A DNA stretch of 64,000 nucleotides from Aegilops tauschii subsp. strangulata (GCF_002575655.3 NC_053037.3:47341242-47405241), one strand, 5' to 3'. Positions 33,401 to 43,787 are shown, numbered from the stretch's first letter. Numbers and translations: made by a program. The notes: generated by a model not told the origin, from the letters alone.

Positions 33401-34130
33401 ACGGTTGTGTAAAATTGAATTTTAGGATGAAATTTTCCAGATCCTCACCAGGACCAACAACACTATCCCAGGCAACAGATTTGTTATCAACCTTAATGAA
33501 ACCAAGGGCGGAGATAGCCTGCAAATAGCATGGTGCAAAACACATCAAAATATTAAAAGATTGAAATGCAACATATGTACAGTAAAACTGTAAAAGAGCA
33601 CAAAATAGTAAAGGCCCAACGCAGCAGTCCAAAAACTAGAATAAACTACCTAAATTTCAGATGGGCTAAAATGTATGAGACCGAGAACATAAATGAACAA
33701 ATATGCATTGAAATAAGTAATTTCATGTGGCAACGCATCAAAATGTTAAAGGCTTACAGACTTCAACATGTACTGTAAAAGAGAGCGAAATAGGAAAAAT
33801 GCCCACCAACACAGTCCAAAAACTAGAATAAACAACCTAAAAGTTAAGAGACTGAGAACATAAAAAAAAATTAGCACTGAAAGAAGTAAATTCAGGAGCT
33901 ATACTGTACATCGCGTGCATCACTTAGACGAGTAAACGATGCCCATATCTCCTGTACAAAGCAAAAGAAAAAAATCTATGAGGATAAGGTGTAGGGCTCA
34001 TATTTAAGGGAAGGAAAAGGGATTATACATCACACCAACGCGGAGGACAGTGCGGTACCTCAGGGCACTGAAGAAATCGCGCCAAAAAACTGAACATAGC
34101 AAAACCTAACGGAGTTTCAAGCAGCATCAT
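24470..34130 (-). CDS. NOP5NT-like (NOP56/NOP58 N-terminal) protein, six exons, 8.2-kb intron
   Basis: Exons on the minus strand: 34130-34059, 33951-33910, 33518-33354, 33235-33056, 24876-24709 and 24622-24470. All are phase 0 and together encode 259 residues. Exon 1 begins [15 protein letters not shown], matching the MLLLFETPAGFALFKV start of NOP56/NOP58. Exon 2 ([14 protein letters not shown]) matches the D/E-LW..F...D.ARK block. Exons 3-4 follow the NOP5NT pattern ([47 protein letters not shown]). Known family members work in box C/D snoRNP assembly in the nucleolus. This protein lacks the downstream Nop domain of about 150 residues that binds snoRNA and 15.5K, so it is a truncated or diverged paralogue. 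Intron 5 starts AAG|GCAAGT, a GC-AG intron. Intron 4 (24877-33055) hosts a MITE, a hAT and a copia element. Expression is unproven. Confidence 0.75.
25616..27369. mobile_element. MITE interrupted by a hAT element
   Basis: The left end ggctacccatagtgggtagt and the inverse of the right end (gatactcccattatgggcagcc) form TIRs of about 23 bp. The left part is 25616-25855; the right part is about 27343-27369. Without the insertion the element is about 265 bp with the internal palindromic 'tatcatgcatgata' words common to this grass MITE type. The TSD is unclear. It lies in intron 4 of the NOP5NT-like gene. Confidence 0.7.
25856..27334. mobile_element. Non-autonomous hAT element inside the MITE
   Basis: Termini caggggcagacccaag and the inverse of cgtccgcccctg are hAT-type (CAGGGGC.GACCC). 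The left flank is gttatgat (25848-25855). The right flank is gttatctg (27335-27342) followed by gttatgat (27343-27350), so the duplicated octamer is present on both sides but an extra 8 bp intervenes. Interior 1479 bp with no transposase. A 70-residue minus-strand frame near 26766-26978 is unrecognised. Confidence 0.75.
27370..27932. other. Intron 4 sequence of the NOP5NT-like gene
   Basis: No gene or TE terminus was recognised. The last five bases (caccg, 27928-27932) are the target-site duplication of the copia element. Confidence 0.5.
27933..28118 (+). repeat. 5' LTR of copia element plus primer-binding site
   Basis: The 177-bp LTR begins tgttaaactgtacatgtaca, which contains a palindrome, and ends at 28109. 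28110-28118 (tggtatcag) is complementary to the 3' end of initiator methionine tRNA, the usual copia primer. Confidence 0.93.
28135..29196 (+). pseudogene. gag: copia gag with an in-frame stop
   Basis: The ATG at 28135 starts a serine/alanine/proline-rich head of about 85 residues, then the copia-type gag core ([44 protein letters not shown]). A TGA at 28747-28749 replaces what is probably an arginine codon; the same frame continues with [10 protein letters not shown] and [11 protein letters not shown]. The C-terminus is an RG-rich run (GRGRGRGRG), which may bind RNA. No CCHC zinc knuckle was found in this part. A second stop (TAG, 29194-29196) closes the frame. Confidence 0.88.
29197..32614 (+). 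pseudogene. pol: copia pol: protease, integrase, reverse transcriptase, RNase H
   Basis: Protease: [13 protein letters not shown] near 29467. Integrase: zinc-binding WHRRLGHPG...CNACQLGR near 29857-29980, then the catalytic core ([21 protein letters not shown]) to about 30350. A frameshift lies near 29760 (protease/integrase), another near 30555 and another in the proline-rich linker at about 30900-31300. Reverse transcriptase (31313 onwards): [25 protein letters not shown] and the active site YVDDI at about 31844-31858. RNase [18 protein letters not shown] and [15 protein letters not shown] at 32612-32614 precedes the usual [13 protein letters not shown] tail. Multiple lesions make it inactive as it stands. 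Confidence 0.92.
32796..32988 (+). repeat. Polypurine tract and 3' LTR of copia element
   Basis: The purine run gctgaggggggggg ends at 32811. The LTR at 32812-32988 matches the 5' LTR except for three substitutions seen by eye (two near 32890, one near 32934). The following caccg is the target duplication. Confidence 0.93.
33543..33909. repeat. Tandem duplication of about 190 bp in intron 2 of the NOP5NT-like gene
   Basis: The block from 33543 (catcaaaatattaaaag...) recurs from 33736 (catcaaaatgttaaagg...), including 'cagtccaaaaactagaataa' in both copies. The copies are diverged and carry indels. They do not touch the splice sites at 33519 and 33909. Confidence 0.7.
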
Positions 34131-34356
34131 CCTAAATGAATGATGCTTAGGACATGCACCTTCTCTGCAAGCGCAATTAAGACCAAAGCAATTCAATGAA
34201 ATTGCCAACAACCAAAGATCATAATAGCTTCCCGCTGCCCTCTCACTATCCGCCCTCTCACTATCCCGAGATTAGGAGGGTTAATCATCAATATTCTTCC
34301 ATTTTCTGGCATAAATATGGTGGCATATTTAGGGATGAAGCAACCATTTTCTAATA
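34131..34356. other. 5' side of the NOP5NT-like gene
   Basis: Likely leader of the minus-strand gene. An acceptor-like 'cttaattgcgcttgcag' at about 34168-34184, just upstream of the ATG at 34130, suggests a spliced non-coding first exon further right. No TATA box could be assigned because TE sequence begins near 34357. Confidence 0.35.
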
Positions 34357-34425
34357 TCACATCTCTACTCCGTCTCAGTTGGTAGTCTTCGTCGGTTAAT
34401 TTTCGTCCCACCTTGGAGTCCAGAG
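34357..34425. repeat. Transposon terminus related to 3535-3602
   Basis: 'atctctactcc' followed by 'cagttggtagtcttcgtcgg' and 'aattttcgtcccacc' is the inverse of the terminus at 3535-3602, with a handful of differences. Partner end not found. Confidence 0.45.
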
Positions 34426-34762
34426 CGCGACGGCAGAACTGCGCGACGGCCGTCGCGGTGGGCGAGCGCAGCGGTGACGACTGCCTGCTGCTGCGGTGAC
34501 TGGCTGCTGTTGTTCCTGCTTGCGCGGCAGCGGTGACTGCAGATGCTGCTCATGCATCTGTTGTTCCTGCGTGTGCGGGGGAGCGGAGGCGATGGCATTG
34601 CGGTGGCGATGACTGCATTGGGCAAACTTTTTCGTCTGCGCGGACACGAACGGACGAAATGGGTCGGTGTGTTGCAGTTGCTCTAACTCCCTGAAATTTT
34701 TCATTCATTTGCTTTTAGGATGTAGGATGGAGCATAGTTTGTCCTGTTGATTGTCAATTGTA
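34426..34762. other. GC-rich TE-like block
   Basis: Contains gcgcgacggccgtcgcg-type words and ends with 'gttgctctaactccctgaaa', which resembles the edge of a common grass DNA transposon. Minus-strand frames (34365-34704) are glutamine/arginine-rich and unrecognised. The promoter of the NOP5NT-like gene may lie here or have been displaced. Confidence 0.3.
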
Positions 34763-34975
34763 CTCCTTCCGTTCCTAAATATAAGCCTTCAGTTTGTGAT
34801 GTTGAAGATGCTTCGTACTCCTTCTGTTCCTAAATATATGCCTTCTTATAGATTTCAATATAGAGTATACATGGAGCAAAATGAGTGAATCTACACTCTA
34901 AAATTTGTCTATATCCATCCGTATGTAGTCCGTATTGAAATATCTAAAAAGGCTTATTTTTAGAAATGGAGGGAA
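34763..34975. mobile_element. Stowaway-type MITE with an adjoining partial copy
   Basis: 34818-34975 starts ctccttctgttcctaaatat and ends with the diverged inverse (...tagaaatggagggaa), flanked by TA at 34816-34817 and 34976-34977. A truncated copy of the same left end (ctccttccgttcctaaatat) lies immediately upstream at 34763-34815. Confidence 0.85.
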
Positions 34976-34977
34976 TA

Positions 34978-36020
34978 ACAAACAAAAAAGATTACATAAC
35001 ATAAATTGATTGATCATAAATTATTGTTTTTTCTCCTAGGTGGGATTGGTAGCAAAGCTGTTCTATTGGACTATGCAGTTCATTGGCCATGGAGTTTTTG
35101 AGGCAAATCTCTATCAAGCTATTAATGTTAGGTTAAGCGCTAGCTTTAGTAAATTCCTGCCCAAGGATTATACTTGACACTTACTCTGACGGTAGAACTG
35201 GACACGTGCTCCACTTGACAATATCCTGGTTTTCACGTTTGAGCATTGAAAATGAAAAACAAGTGTTTGGGTATGTGGTGGAAATCCCTCTTACGTGATT
35301 TCTAAAAAAGGGTTAATCAAAGATTGCATTCATGAATAATAGAACTACCAAAATGTGGACATGCTAATTTATTTTTGAGGAACCTAGCACACCAACAACT
35401 ATCACCTGGCCCATGTCAAACGTTCACCCCAGCAGACTAACCTGTCAACTACCAAAATGTGGACATGCTAATTTCTGCTTGGTATTCCAATGAGCATAGA
35501 CGAACAATAAATTTATATATTGCATTATCGTAACAATCAAAATAATATTAATTTCGAAAATTGTAGGGATGTGTGTGACTATTTATATTATTTTATGCTT
35601 TGGTGGAACGGTGAAGAATTAGTTCATCCACTTTGCCCAATGAGTATTCTCCATTACACATTTTAAGACCTTCGACGTGAATTCTTCGTGCTAATTACAT
35701 ATACTGCTTGTGCAGGTTGGGTATGAGTTGAGTAAGGTTTTTTAGTTATACTTGTTCAAATTTCATGCGAATGGAGCTAAAGTCAATATTCTTAATATTG
35801 TGCGAGAATTTCTTAAGAGCATCAAATGGATCTTAATTTGTAACTGGTTTTAGTTAGATAATCTCTCTATATGTATAAGTCATCAGATTGCCTTTTTTGT
35901 TATCAATTTACGTTGCAAGTGAAGTTGACTTTAATTATTGATGGATTTTGCCTGTGCTATCTATTCTCTTCACGTGAAATTTAACATGTATTATGTTTAT
36001 ATAATTCCAGCAATATATTC
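34978..36020. other. AT-rich sequence, probably Helitron body
   Basis: Contains a direct repeat 'aactaccaaaatgtggacat' at about 35343 and 35450. No ORF. It precedes a Helitron 3' terminus; the 5' TC end could not be located. Confidence 0.35.
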
Positions 36021-36055
36021 AAAAGCCCGTGGCAACGCACGGGCACTCTACTAGT
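36021..36055 (+). mobile_element. Helitron 3' terminus
   Basis: The hairpin gcccgtg (36025-36031) / cacgggc (36038-36044) with loop gcaacg is followed 11 bases later by the terminal CTAGT (36051-36055) and then T. This hairpin plus CTRR-type end is the diagnostic 3' signature of grass Helitrons. Only the 3' end is assigned. Confidence 0.85.
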
Positions 36056-36518
36056 TATGTATAATGTTGAAATATGGGGTGGGCTTTAAGCCCATCCAAC
36101 AATTTCAGAAAAATTTCTAACGGCCCATGTGGGTTTATTGGCACTAGGTGGAGGTGGGAAGTTTAGTCCCACCCCGGAAGTGAAAGAGGAGTTGGACCTC
36201 CTTATAAGGGTTCCTCCTCTACATGCTATTGAAGCTTGAGAAGAGAAGAGGCCCTCGCGCGCTCCTCCTCCTCCGCCGCCGCCGCCGCCGCGGGAATGAG
36301 CCGAGCCAAGCTCACACCTACGCTTCTCCGAAACCCCGTCTCTCTGGTTCCTGTACGACGAATAGGTTTTTGGGAAGCGACTACGCGACTGCTCGCCTCT
36401 GATCCTCTATGTCCGCGTCATCGCCATGTCCACCGCCACCGAGAAGACCGAGGCCGCCGAGGACGCCGCCGCCGCCGCCACGGCTTCTACATGGCCTACT
36501 GGAGGGTATAACGCGTTT

Positions 36519-36672
36519 ATCCCTCTCCTGATTATTTCTGTATTAGCAATACTAGCATCATGTGTAGATTTGTCTACTGTTTGCATAGTACGTGCATCCC
36601 TCTCCTGATTATTTCTGTATTAGCAATACTAGCATCATATGTAGATTTGTCTACTGTTTGCGTAGTACGTGC
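36519..36672 (+). repeat. 77-bp tandem duplication in the copia leader
   Basis: 36519-36595 and 36596-36672 are adjacent copies (atccctctcctgattatttc...) differing at about two positions. The open frame reads through both copies ahead of gag. Confidence 0.92.
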
Positions 36673-36787
36673 TTGTTTAGACCAGTACCAGTATGCTGTT
36701 AATTCTGCCAATGCCATGCTAGTCATCTACTTATGGATTAAATTAGTCAAAAAAATTCCTAGTTACTTAGCAATCCAAAAACCTATT

Positions 36788-37663
36788 ATGTGTAGGAATT
36801 TTTCGGCAAGTGGCTTTGCCGCAGCACTGAAACCGGATAAGTTTACCGGTACGTATTTTAAGCGTTGGCAGACAAAGACCACTTTATGGCTCACGGCTAT
36901 GAACGTGTTCTGGGTCACCGGTGTGTCCACGGGAACGATTGCTCCTGAACAGGAGATGGCGTTCAGGGAGGCAACCACTATGTTTCTCGGAGCAGTTCTT
37001 AGCGTGATCGAAGATAAATTGGTCGACGCATATTTACATGTGCATGTCGCCAAGGACTTGTGGGAGGCACTCGAACCTAAGTTCGGGGCCGCCGATGCAG
37101 GGAGCGAGATGTATATTATAGAGCAGTTCCACGATTACAAGATGGTTGAGAACTGTCCTGTACTAGAGCAGGCTCATGAGATAATATGCATTGTTAAGGA
37201 GCTTGAACTTCTGAAGTGCGAGTTACCGGGCAAGTTTGTCGCGGGCTGCATAATCGCTAAGCTCCCTTTTTTCTGGAGGAACTTTGCCACCACTCTGAAA
37301 CATCAGAGGCGTGAATTCTCTGTGGAGGATGTCATTGGCCATCTAAGTGTTGAGAAGAATTCAAGGGCAAAGGACTTGCATGGAGAAGGGGCCGAAGGGA
37401 CTTCTGTCGCGAACATGGTGAACCAGAGGAACTTCAACTCCCACAAGCCCAAGGGGAAGAACGGTGTCCAACAGAATACCGACTTTAAGAAGAAGGGTAA
37501 GAAGACCTTCAAGAAGAACAAGAAGGATGAGGGTTGCTTTACTTGTGGTTCGGTTGAACATTCGGCCAACAAGTGCCCAAACAAGTTTAAGAAGTCAAGA
37601 CAGGACTCCAAGTCCGTCAACATGATTGTGGGCAACAATGAGTGGTGCATCTGGGTACGGTAA
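36788..37663 (+). CDS. gag: copia gag with CCHC zinc knuckle
   Basis: The open frame of 291 codons starts at the ATG at 36788 (MCRNFSASGFAAALKPDKF); the frame is open upstream to 36560 but that part lies in the leader. The gag core shows FKRWQTKTTLWLTAMNVFWV and LWEALEPKFG. A lysine-rich stretch (FKKKGKKTFKKNKKDE) precedes a perfect CCHC knuckle CFTCGSVEHSANKC near residue 262. The knuckle binds RNA during packaging. The frame ends at 37663, just after the point where the protease frame opens in another phase (37626), so a small frameshift separates gag from pol. I could not tell whether this is natural or damage. Confidence 0.9.
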   Translation: MCRNFSASGFAAALKPDKFTGTYFKRWQTKTTLWLTAMNVFWVTGVSTGTIAPEQEMAFREATTMFLGAVLSVIEDKLVDAYLHVHVAKDLWEALEPKFGAADAGSEMYIIEQFHDYKMVENCPVLEQAHEIICIVKELELLKCELPGKFVAGCIIAKLPFFWRNFATTLKHQRREFSVEDVIGHLSVEKNSRAKDLHGEGAEGTSVANMVNQRNFNSHKPKGKNGVQQNTDFKKKGKKTFKKNKKDEGCFTCGSVEHSANKCPNKFKKSRQDSKSVNMIVGNNEWCIWVR

Positions 37664-39408
37664 TTTAGTTACTGTTTTTTCAGTGTTTCAGCCCACCGAT
37701 TGGTGGGTGGACACAGGTGCAGGCGTTCATGTTTGTGCTGACATTTCATTGTTTTCTTCTTACCAGGTCACAAGCCACGGGTCCGTATTGATGGGGAATG
37801 GCGCGAGTGCTTCTGTTCATGGCGTTGGCATGGTCGATCTGAAGTTTACTTCGGGAAGGGTCGTGCAGCTGAAGAACGTGCATCATGTCCCCGCCATCAA
37901 GAAGAACCTCGTTAGTGGCTCCCTTCTATGTAGAGAAGGGTTTAAGTTGGTCTTCGAGTCTAATAAATTAGTTGTTACTAAATATGGACTATTTGCTGGA
38001 AAAGGTTATGAGAGCGGAGGGATGTTCTGCCTTTCCCTCGCTGATTTTTGTAACAAAGTCGTGAACCATATTCATTCGAGTGTTAATGAATCTGAAGTTT
38101 GGCATTCACGTCTTTGTCACATTAGTTTCGGTGTTATGACGCGGCTAGCTAAGTTGGGTTTAATCCCGAGTTTCACTTTAGCCAAAGGTTCTAAGTGCCT
38201 TTCATGTGTGCAAGCTAAGCAACCTCGCCAGCCTCACAAGGCTGTGGAGCAGAGACACTTGGCACCATTAGAACTCATACATTCTGATCTTTGTGAGCTG
38301 AATGGTGTGTTGACTAAAGGTGGAAAGAAATACTTCATGACATTGATAGATGATTCCACTAGATATTGCTATGTGTATCTGTTAGATACTAAAGATTAGG
38401 CTCTACACTACTTTAAAATATATAAGGCAGAAGTTGAGAATCAACTTGAAAAGAAAATTAAACGAGTCCGGTCAGATCATGGTGGAGAGTACTTCTTGAG
38501 TGAGTTTGATTCCTTTTGTTCGGAACACGACATTATTCATGAGAGGACGCCTCCCTATTCTCCCCAGTCAAACGGAAAAATCATACTCTAACTGATTTGG
38601 TTAACGCCATGTTAGATACATCGGGTTTATCCAAGGCATGGTGGGGGGAGGCTATATTGACGGCATGTCATGTCCTGAATAAAGTTCCGACTAAGCATAG
38701 TGAGATCACTCCCTATGAGAAATGGGCGAAGAGAAGGACAACACTCTCATACTTGCGTCCTTGGGGCTGTTTGGCGAAAGTCAATGTGCCGATCCCCAAA
38801 AAGCGTAAGCTTGGACCACAAACTGTGGACTGCGTTAATTTGGGCTACGCTAAGAACAACGTTGGCTATAGATTTCTAGTAGTGAAATCTGAGGTATCTG
38901 ACCAGAAGGTCAGTACAATTATGGAGTCTAAGGATGCTACATTCTTCGAGGATATTTTTTCTATGAGAGATACGGAAAGCACTTCTAGATAGGAATCTGA
39001 GGAGACTCCTGAGCCTACAATTCCTATGGAATATTACGAACGAACACATGATGAAAATCCTGAGGAGGATGATGAGGAAACCCTTGGTAGGGGTAAGAGA
39101 CAAAGGACTGCAAAGACCTTTGGTGATGATTTCTTCGTGTACCTCGTGGATGATACTCCCACTTCTATTTCAGAAGTGTATGCCTCTCCAGAAGCTGACT
39201 ACTGGAAGGAGGCGGTCCGTAGCAAGATGGATTCCATCATGGCTAACGGGACATGGGAGATCACTGACCGTCCCTAAGGTTGCAAACCATTGGGATGTAA
39301 GTGGGTGTTCAAGAAGAAGCTTAGGCCTGATGGTACGATTGAAAAGAACAAGGCTAGGCTTGTGGCCAAGGGCGATGACCAGAAAGAAGAGGAAGATTTC
39401 TTCGATAC
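37626..39408 (+). pseudogene. pol: copia pol, truncated: protease, integrase, start of RT
   Basis: Protease: WWVDTGAGVHVCADISLFSS with active-site DTGA near 37710. Integrase zinc finger: VWHSRLCHISF...CLSCVQAKQPRQP; core: HSDLCELNG, VRSDHGGEYF and SPQSNG. A TAG at 38397-38399 interrupts it. A small deletion near 38580 removes the glutamate-bearing segment after SPQSNG, so integrase is dead. Further stops are at 38990-38992 and 39275-39277. Reverse transcriptase starts at GCKWVFKKKLRPDGTIEK and is cut at 39408 by the next element. Confidence 0.9.
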
Positions 39409-40980
39409 TACTACCTCTTGAGCACTGCGTTGGCTTTCCCTTGAAGAGGAAAGGGTGATGCAGCAAAGTAGCGTAAGTATTTCCCTCAGTTTTTTAGAAC
39501 CAAGGTATCAATCTAGTAGGAGGCTCCACACAAGTCCCTCGTACCTACACAAACAAACAAGAACCTCGCAACCAATGCGATAAAGGGGTTGTCAATCCCT
39601 TCACGGCCACTTGCGAAAGTGAGATCTGATAGAGATAATAAGATAAGATAAATATTTTTGGTATTTTTATGATATAGATTGAAAAGTAAAAATTGCAAAA
39701 TAAAGTAGATTGGAAACTTATATGATGGAAAATAGACCCGGGGGCCATAGGTTTCACTAGTGGCTTCTCTCAAGATAGCATAAGTATTACGGTGGGTGAA
39801 CAAATTACTGTCGAGCAATTGATAGAAAAGTGCATAGTTATGAGAATATCTAGGCATGATCATGTATATAGGCATCACGTCAGCAATTAGTAGATCGAAA
39901 CGATTCTGCATCTACTACTATTACTCCACACATCGACCGCTATCCAGCATGCATCTAGAGTATTAAGTTCATAAGAACAGAGTAACGCATTAAGCAAGAT
40001 AACATGATGTAGAGGGATAAACTCAAGCAATATGATATAAACCCCATCTTTTTATCCTCGATGGCAACAATACGATACGTGCCTTGCTGCCCCTTCTGTC
40101 ACTGGGAAAGGACACCGCAAGACTGAACCCAAAGCTAAGCACTTCTCCCATTGCAAGAAAGATCAATCTAGTAGGCCAAACCAAACTGATAATTCGAAAA
40201 GACTTGCAAAGATAAAAAATCATACATAAAAGAATTCAGAGGAGATTCAAATATTTCTCATAGATAAACTTGATCATAAACCCACAATTCATCTGTTCTC
40301 GACAAACACACCGCAAAAAGAGTTACATCGAATAGATCTCCAAGAAGATCAAGGAGAACATTGTATTGAGATTCAAAGAGAGAGAAGAAGCCATCTAGCT
40401 AATAACTATGGACCCGAAGGTCTATGGTAAACTACTCACAACTCATCGGAGAGGCTATGGTGTTGATGTAGAAGCCCTCCGTGACCGACTCCCCCTCCGG
40501 CGGAGCGCCGGAAAAGGCTCCAAGATGGGATCTCACGGGAACAGAAGGTTGCGGCGGTGGAAATAGGGTTTCGTGGTGCTCCTGGATGTTTTCGGGGTAC
40601 GTAGATATATATAGGCGAAGAAGGTCGGTCAGGGGAGCCACGAGGGGCCCACGAGGGTGGGGGGCGCGCCCTGCACCCTCGTGGCCACCTCGGCTTCTTC
40701 TTGACGTCCACTCCAAGTATCCTGGATTGCGTTTGTTCCAAAAAGACCGCTCCCGAAGGTTTCATTCCGTTTGGACTCTGTTTGATATTCCTTTTCTTCG
40801 AAACACTGAAATAGGCAAAAAAAACAGCAATTTGGGCTGGGCCTCCGGTTAGTAGGTTAGCCCCAAAAATGATATAAAAGTGTATAGTAAAGCCCATAAA
40901 CATCCAAAACGGGTAATATAATAGCATGGAACAATAAAAAATTATAGATACATTGGAGACGTATCAAGCATCCCCAAGCT
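39409..40980 (-). repeat. 3' LTR (39409-40966) and polypurine tract of the gypsy element
   Basis: Read on minus, the LTR starts TGATACG at 40966 and ends ...caagaggtagta at 39409, where the usual final CA is mutated; the other copy ends in ...gtagca. The PPT agcttggggatgct lies at 40967-40980. A TATA-like tatatatag on the minus strand (about 40604-40614) is followed by 'gtacgtaccccgaaaac'-type leader sequence. Confidence 0.88.
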
Positions 40981-43787
40981 TAATTCTTGCTCGTCCTCGA
41001 GTAGGTAAATGATAAAAACAGAATTTTTGATGTGGAATGCTACCTAGCATATTTCTCAATGTAATTTTCTTTATTGTGGCATGAATGTTCAGATCCAAAT
41101 GATTCAAGATAAAAGTTCATATTGACATAAGAATAGTAATACTTCAAGCATACTATCAAGTAATCATGTCTTCTCAAAATAACATGGCTAAAGAAAGTTT
41201 ATACCTACAAAATCATATAGTTTGGCTATGTTTCATTTTCATCACACAAAGTACTCCCATCATGCACAACCCCGGTTTCAGCCAAGCAATTGGTTCATAC
41301 TTTTTAACGCGCTTCAACTTTTTTCAGTTCTCACGCAATTCATGAGCGTGAATCATGGATATAGCACTATGGATGGAATAGAATATGATGATGGAGGTTG
41401 TGTGGAGAAGACAAAAAGGAGAAAGTCTCACATTGACGAGGCTAATCAACGGGCTATGGAGATGCCCATCAATTGATGTCAACATGAGGAGTAGGGATTG
41501 CCATGCAACGGATGCACTAGAGCTATAAATGTATGAAAGCTCAACAAAAGAAACTAAGTGGGTGTGCATCCAACTTGCTTGCTCACGAAGACCTAGGGCA
41601 TTTTGAGGAAGCCCATCGTTAGAATATACAAGCCAAGTTCTATAATGAAAAATTCTTACTTAGTATATGGAAGTGACAACATAAGAGACTCTCTATTATA
41701 AAGGTCATGGTGCTACTTTGAAGTACAAGTGTAGAAAAGGATAGTAACATTGTCCCCCTTTTTTTTGGGCCTTCCTTTTTTTATTTGGCCTTTCTTTTTT
41801 GGCCTTTATTTTTTTTCTTTAGGGGACAATGCTCTAATAATGTTGATCATCACACTTCTATTTATTTACAACTCATGGATTACAACTCGATACTAGAACA
41901 AGATATGACTATATGAATGCCTCCGGTGGTGTACCAGGATATGCAATGAGTCAAGAGTGACATGTATGAAAAATTATGCATGGTGGCTTTGCCACAAATA
42001 CGATGTCAACTACATCATCAAGCAAAAGCAATATGACAATGATGGAGTGTGTCATAATAAATGGAATGGTGGAAAGTTGCATGGCAATATATCTCGGAAT
42101 GGCTATGGAAATGCCATAATAGGTAGGTATGGTGGCTGTTTTGAGGAAGATATAAGGAGGTTTATGTGTGATAGAGCGTATCGTATCACGGGGTTTGGAT
42201 GCACCGGCGAAGTTTGCACCAACTCTCAAGGTGAGAAAGGGTAATGCACGGTACCGTAGAGGCTAGCAATGATGGAAGGGTAAGAGTGCGTATAATCCAT
42301 GGACTCACATTAGTCATAAAGAACTCATATACTTATTGCAAAAGTTTTATTAGCCCTCGAAGCAAAGTACTACTACGCATGCTCCTAGGGGAAGGGTTGG
42401 TAGGAGTTAACCATCGCGCGATCCCGACCTCCACACATAAGGAAGGCAATCAAAAGAGCACCCCATGCAATAAATTTGTTACAGAACTTTTACCATACGT
42501 GCATGCTACGGGACTTGCCAACTTTAACACAAGTATTTCTCAATTGCATAATTACCCAACTAGCATGACTCTAACATTACCACCTTTATATCTCAAAACA
42601 ATTATCAAGCATCAAGTTGATCATAGTATTCAATTCACTTCCTATGATAGTTTTTATTATACCCAACTTGGATGCCCATCTTTCTAGGACGAATTATAAC
42701 CATAGAAAATACCATGCTGTTCTAAAAGAATCTCAAAATAATATAAGTGAAGAAAGAGAGATCAATAATTTCTACAAAATAAAACCACCGCCGTGCTCTA
42801 AAAGATATAAGTGAAGCACTAGAGCAAAACTGTCTAGCTCAAAAGATATAAGTGAAGCACATAGAGTACTAATAAATTCCGAATCATGTGTGTCTCTCCC
42901 AAAAGGTGTTTACAGCAAGGATGATTGTGGTAAATTAAAAAGCAAAGACTCATATCATACAAGACACTCCAAGCAAAACACATATCATGTGGTGAATAAA
43001 AATATAGCTCCAAGTAAAGTTACCGATAGAGAAAGACGAAAGAGGGGATGCCTTCCGGGGCATCCCCAAGCTTAGGCTTTTGGTTGTCCTTGAATTATCT
43101 TGGGGTGCCATGGGCATACCCAAGCTTAGGCTCTTTCCACTCCTTATTCCATAGTCCATCAAATCTTTACCCAAAACTTGAAAACTTCACAACACAAAAC
43201 TCAACAGAAAATCCCATGAGCTCCGTTAGTGCAAGAAAGAAAAACCACCACTTAAGGTACTGTAATGAACTCATTCTTTATTTATATTTGTGTTAAACCT
43301 ACTGTATTCCAACTTCTCTATGGTTCATACCCCCTGATACTAGCCATAGATTCATCAAAATAAGCAAACAACACACAAAAACAGAATCTGTCAAAAACAG
43401 AACAGTCTGTAGCAATCTGTAACTTTAGAATACTTCTGGAACTCAAAAAATCCTACCAAAATAGGAAGTCCTAGGCAAGTTGTCTATTGATCTACTGCAA
43501 AAAGAATCAACTCAAAAGTACGTTTATGTGATTTACTAAAATTATTATCGTGCGCGCAAAAGTTTCTGTTTTTCAGCAAGATCAAATTAATATCACCCAA
43601 GATGATCCTATAGGTTCTACTTGGCACAAACACTAATTAAAACATAAAACCATGTCTAAACAGAGGCTATATGAATTATTTATTATTAAACCGGAACAAA
43701 AAGCAAGGAACAAAAATAAAATTGGGTTGCCTCCCAACAAGCGCTATCGTTTAACGCCCCTAGCTAGGCATAAAAGCGAGAATAGAT
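40981..43787. other. Non-coding interior of the gypsy element
   Basis: About 2.8 kb between protease and PPT, where an autonomous element would have RT, RNase H and integrase. A pyrimidine-rich run lies at 41755-41822 (ttggcctttcttttttggcc). Words like the PPT (gcatccccaagcttaggct) recur at about 43061-43080 and 43113-43132. A 147-codon plus-strand frame (42244-42687), antisense to the element, is present but unrecognised. Confidence 0.6.

Larger units (their letters stand above)
36065..39408 (+). mobile_element. Second Ty1/copia retrotransposon, interrupted in pol
   Basis: The 5' LTR begins tgttgaaatatggggtgggc at 36065. Its end could not be fixed because no clear primer-binding site was seen. 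A TATA-like ttataag lies at about 36202-36208. Gag, protease, integrase and the start of reverse transcriptase follow. At 39408 the element is interrupted by the gypsy element in minus orientation; the remaining pol and 3' LTR must lie outside the window. Confidence 0.88.

Noticed and set aside
42244..42687. 147-codon plus-strand gene in the gypsy interior
   Set aside because: Antisense to the element, AT-rich, no motif; kept only as a low-weight observation within the non-coding interior.
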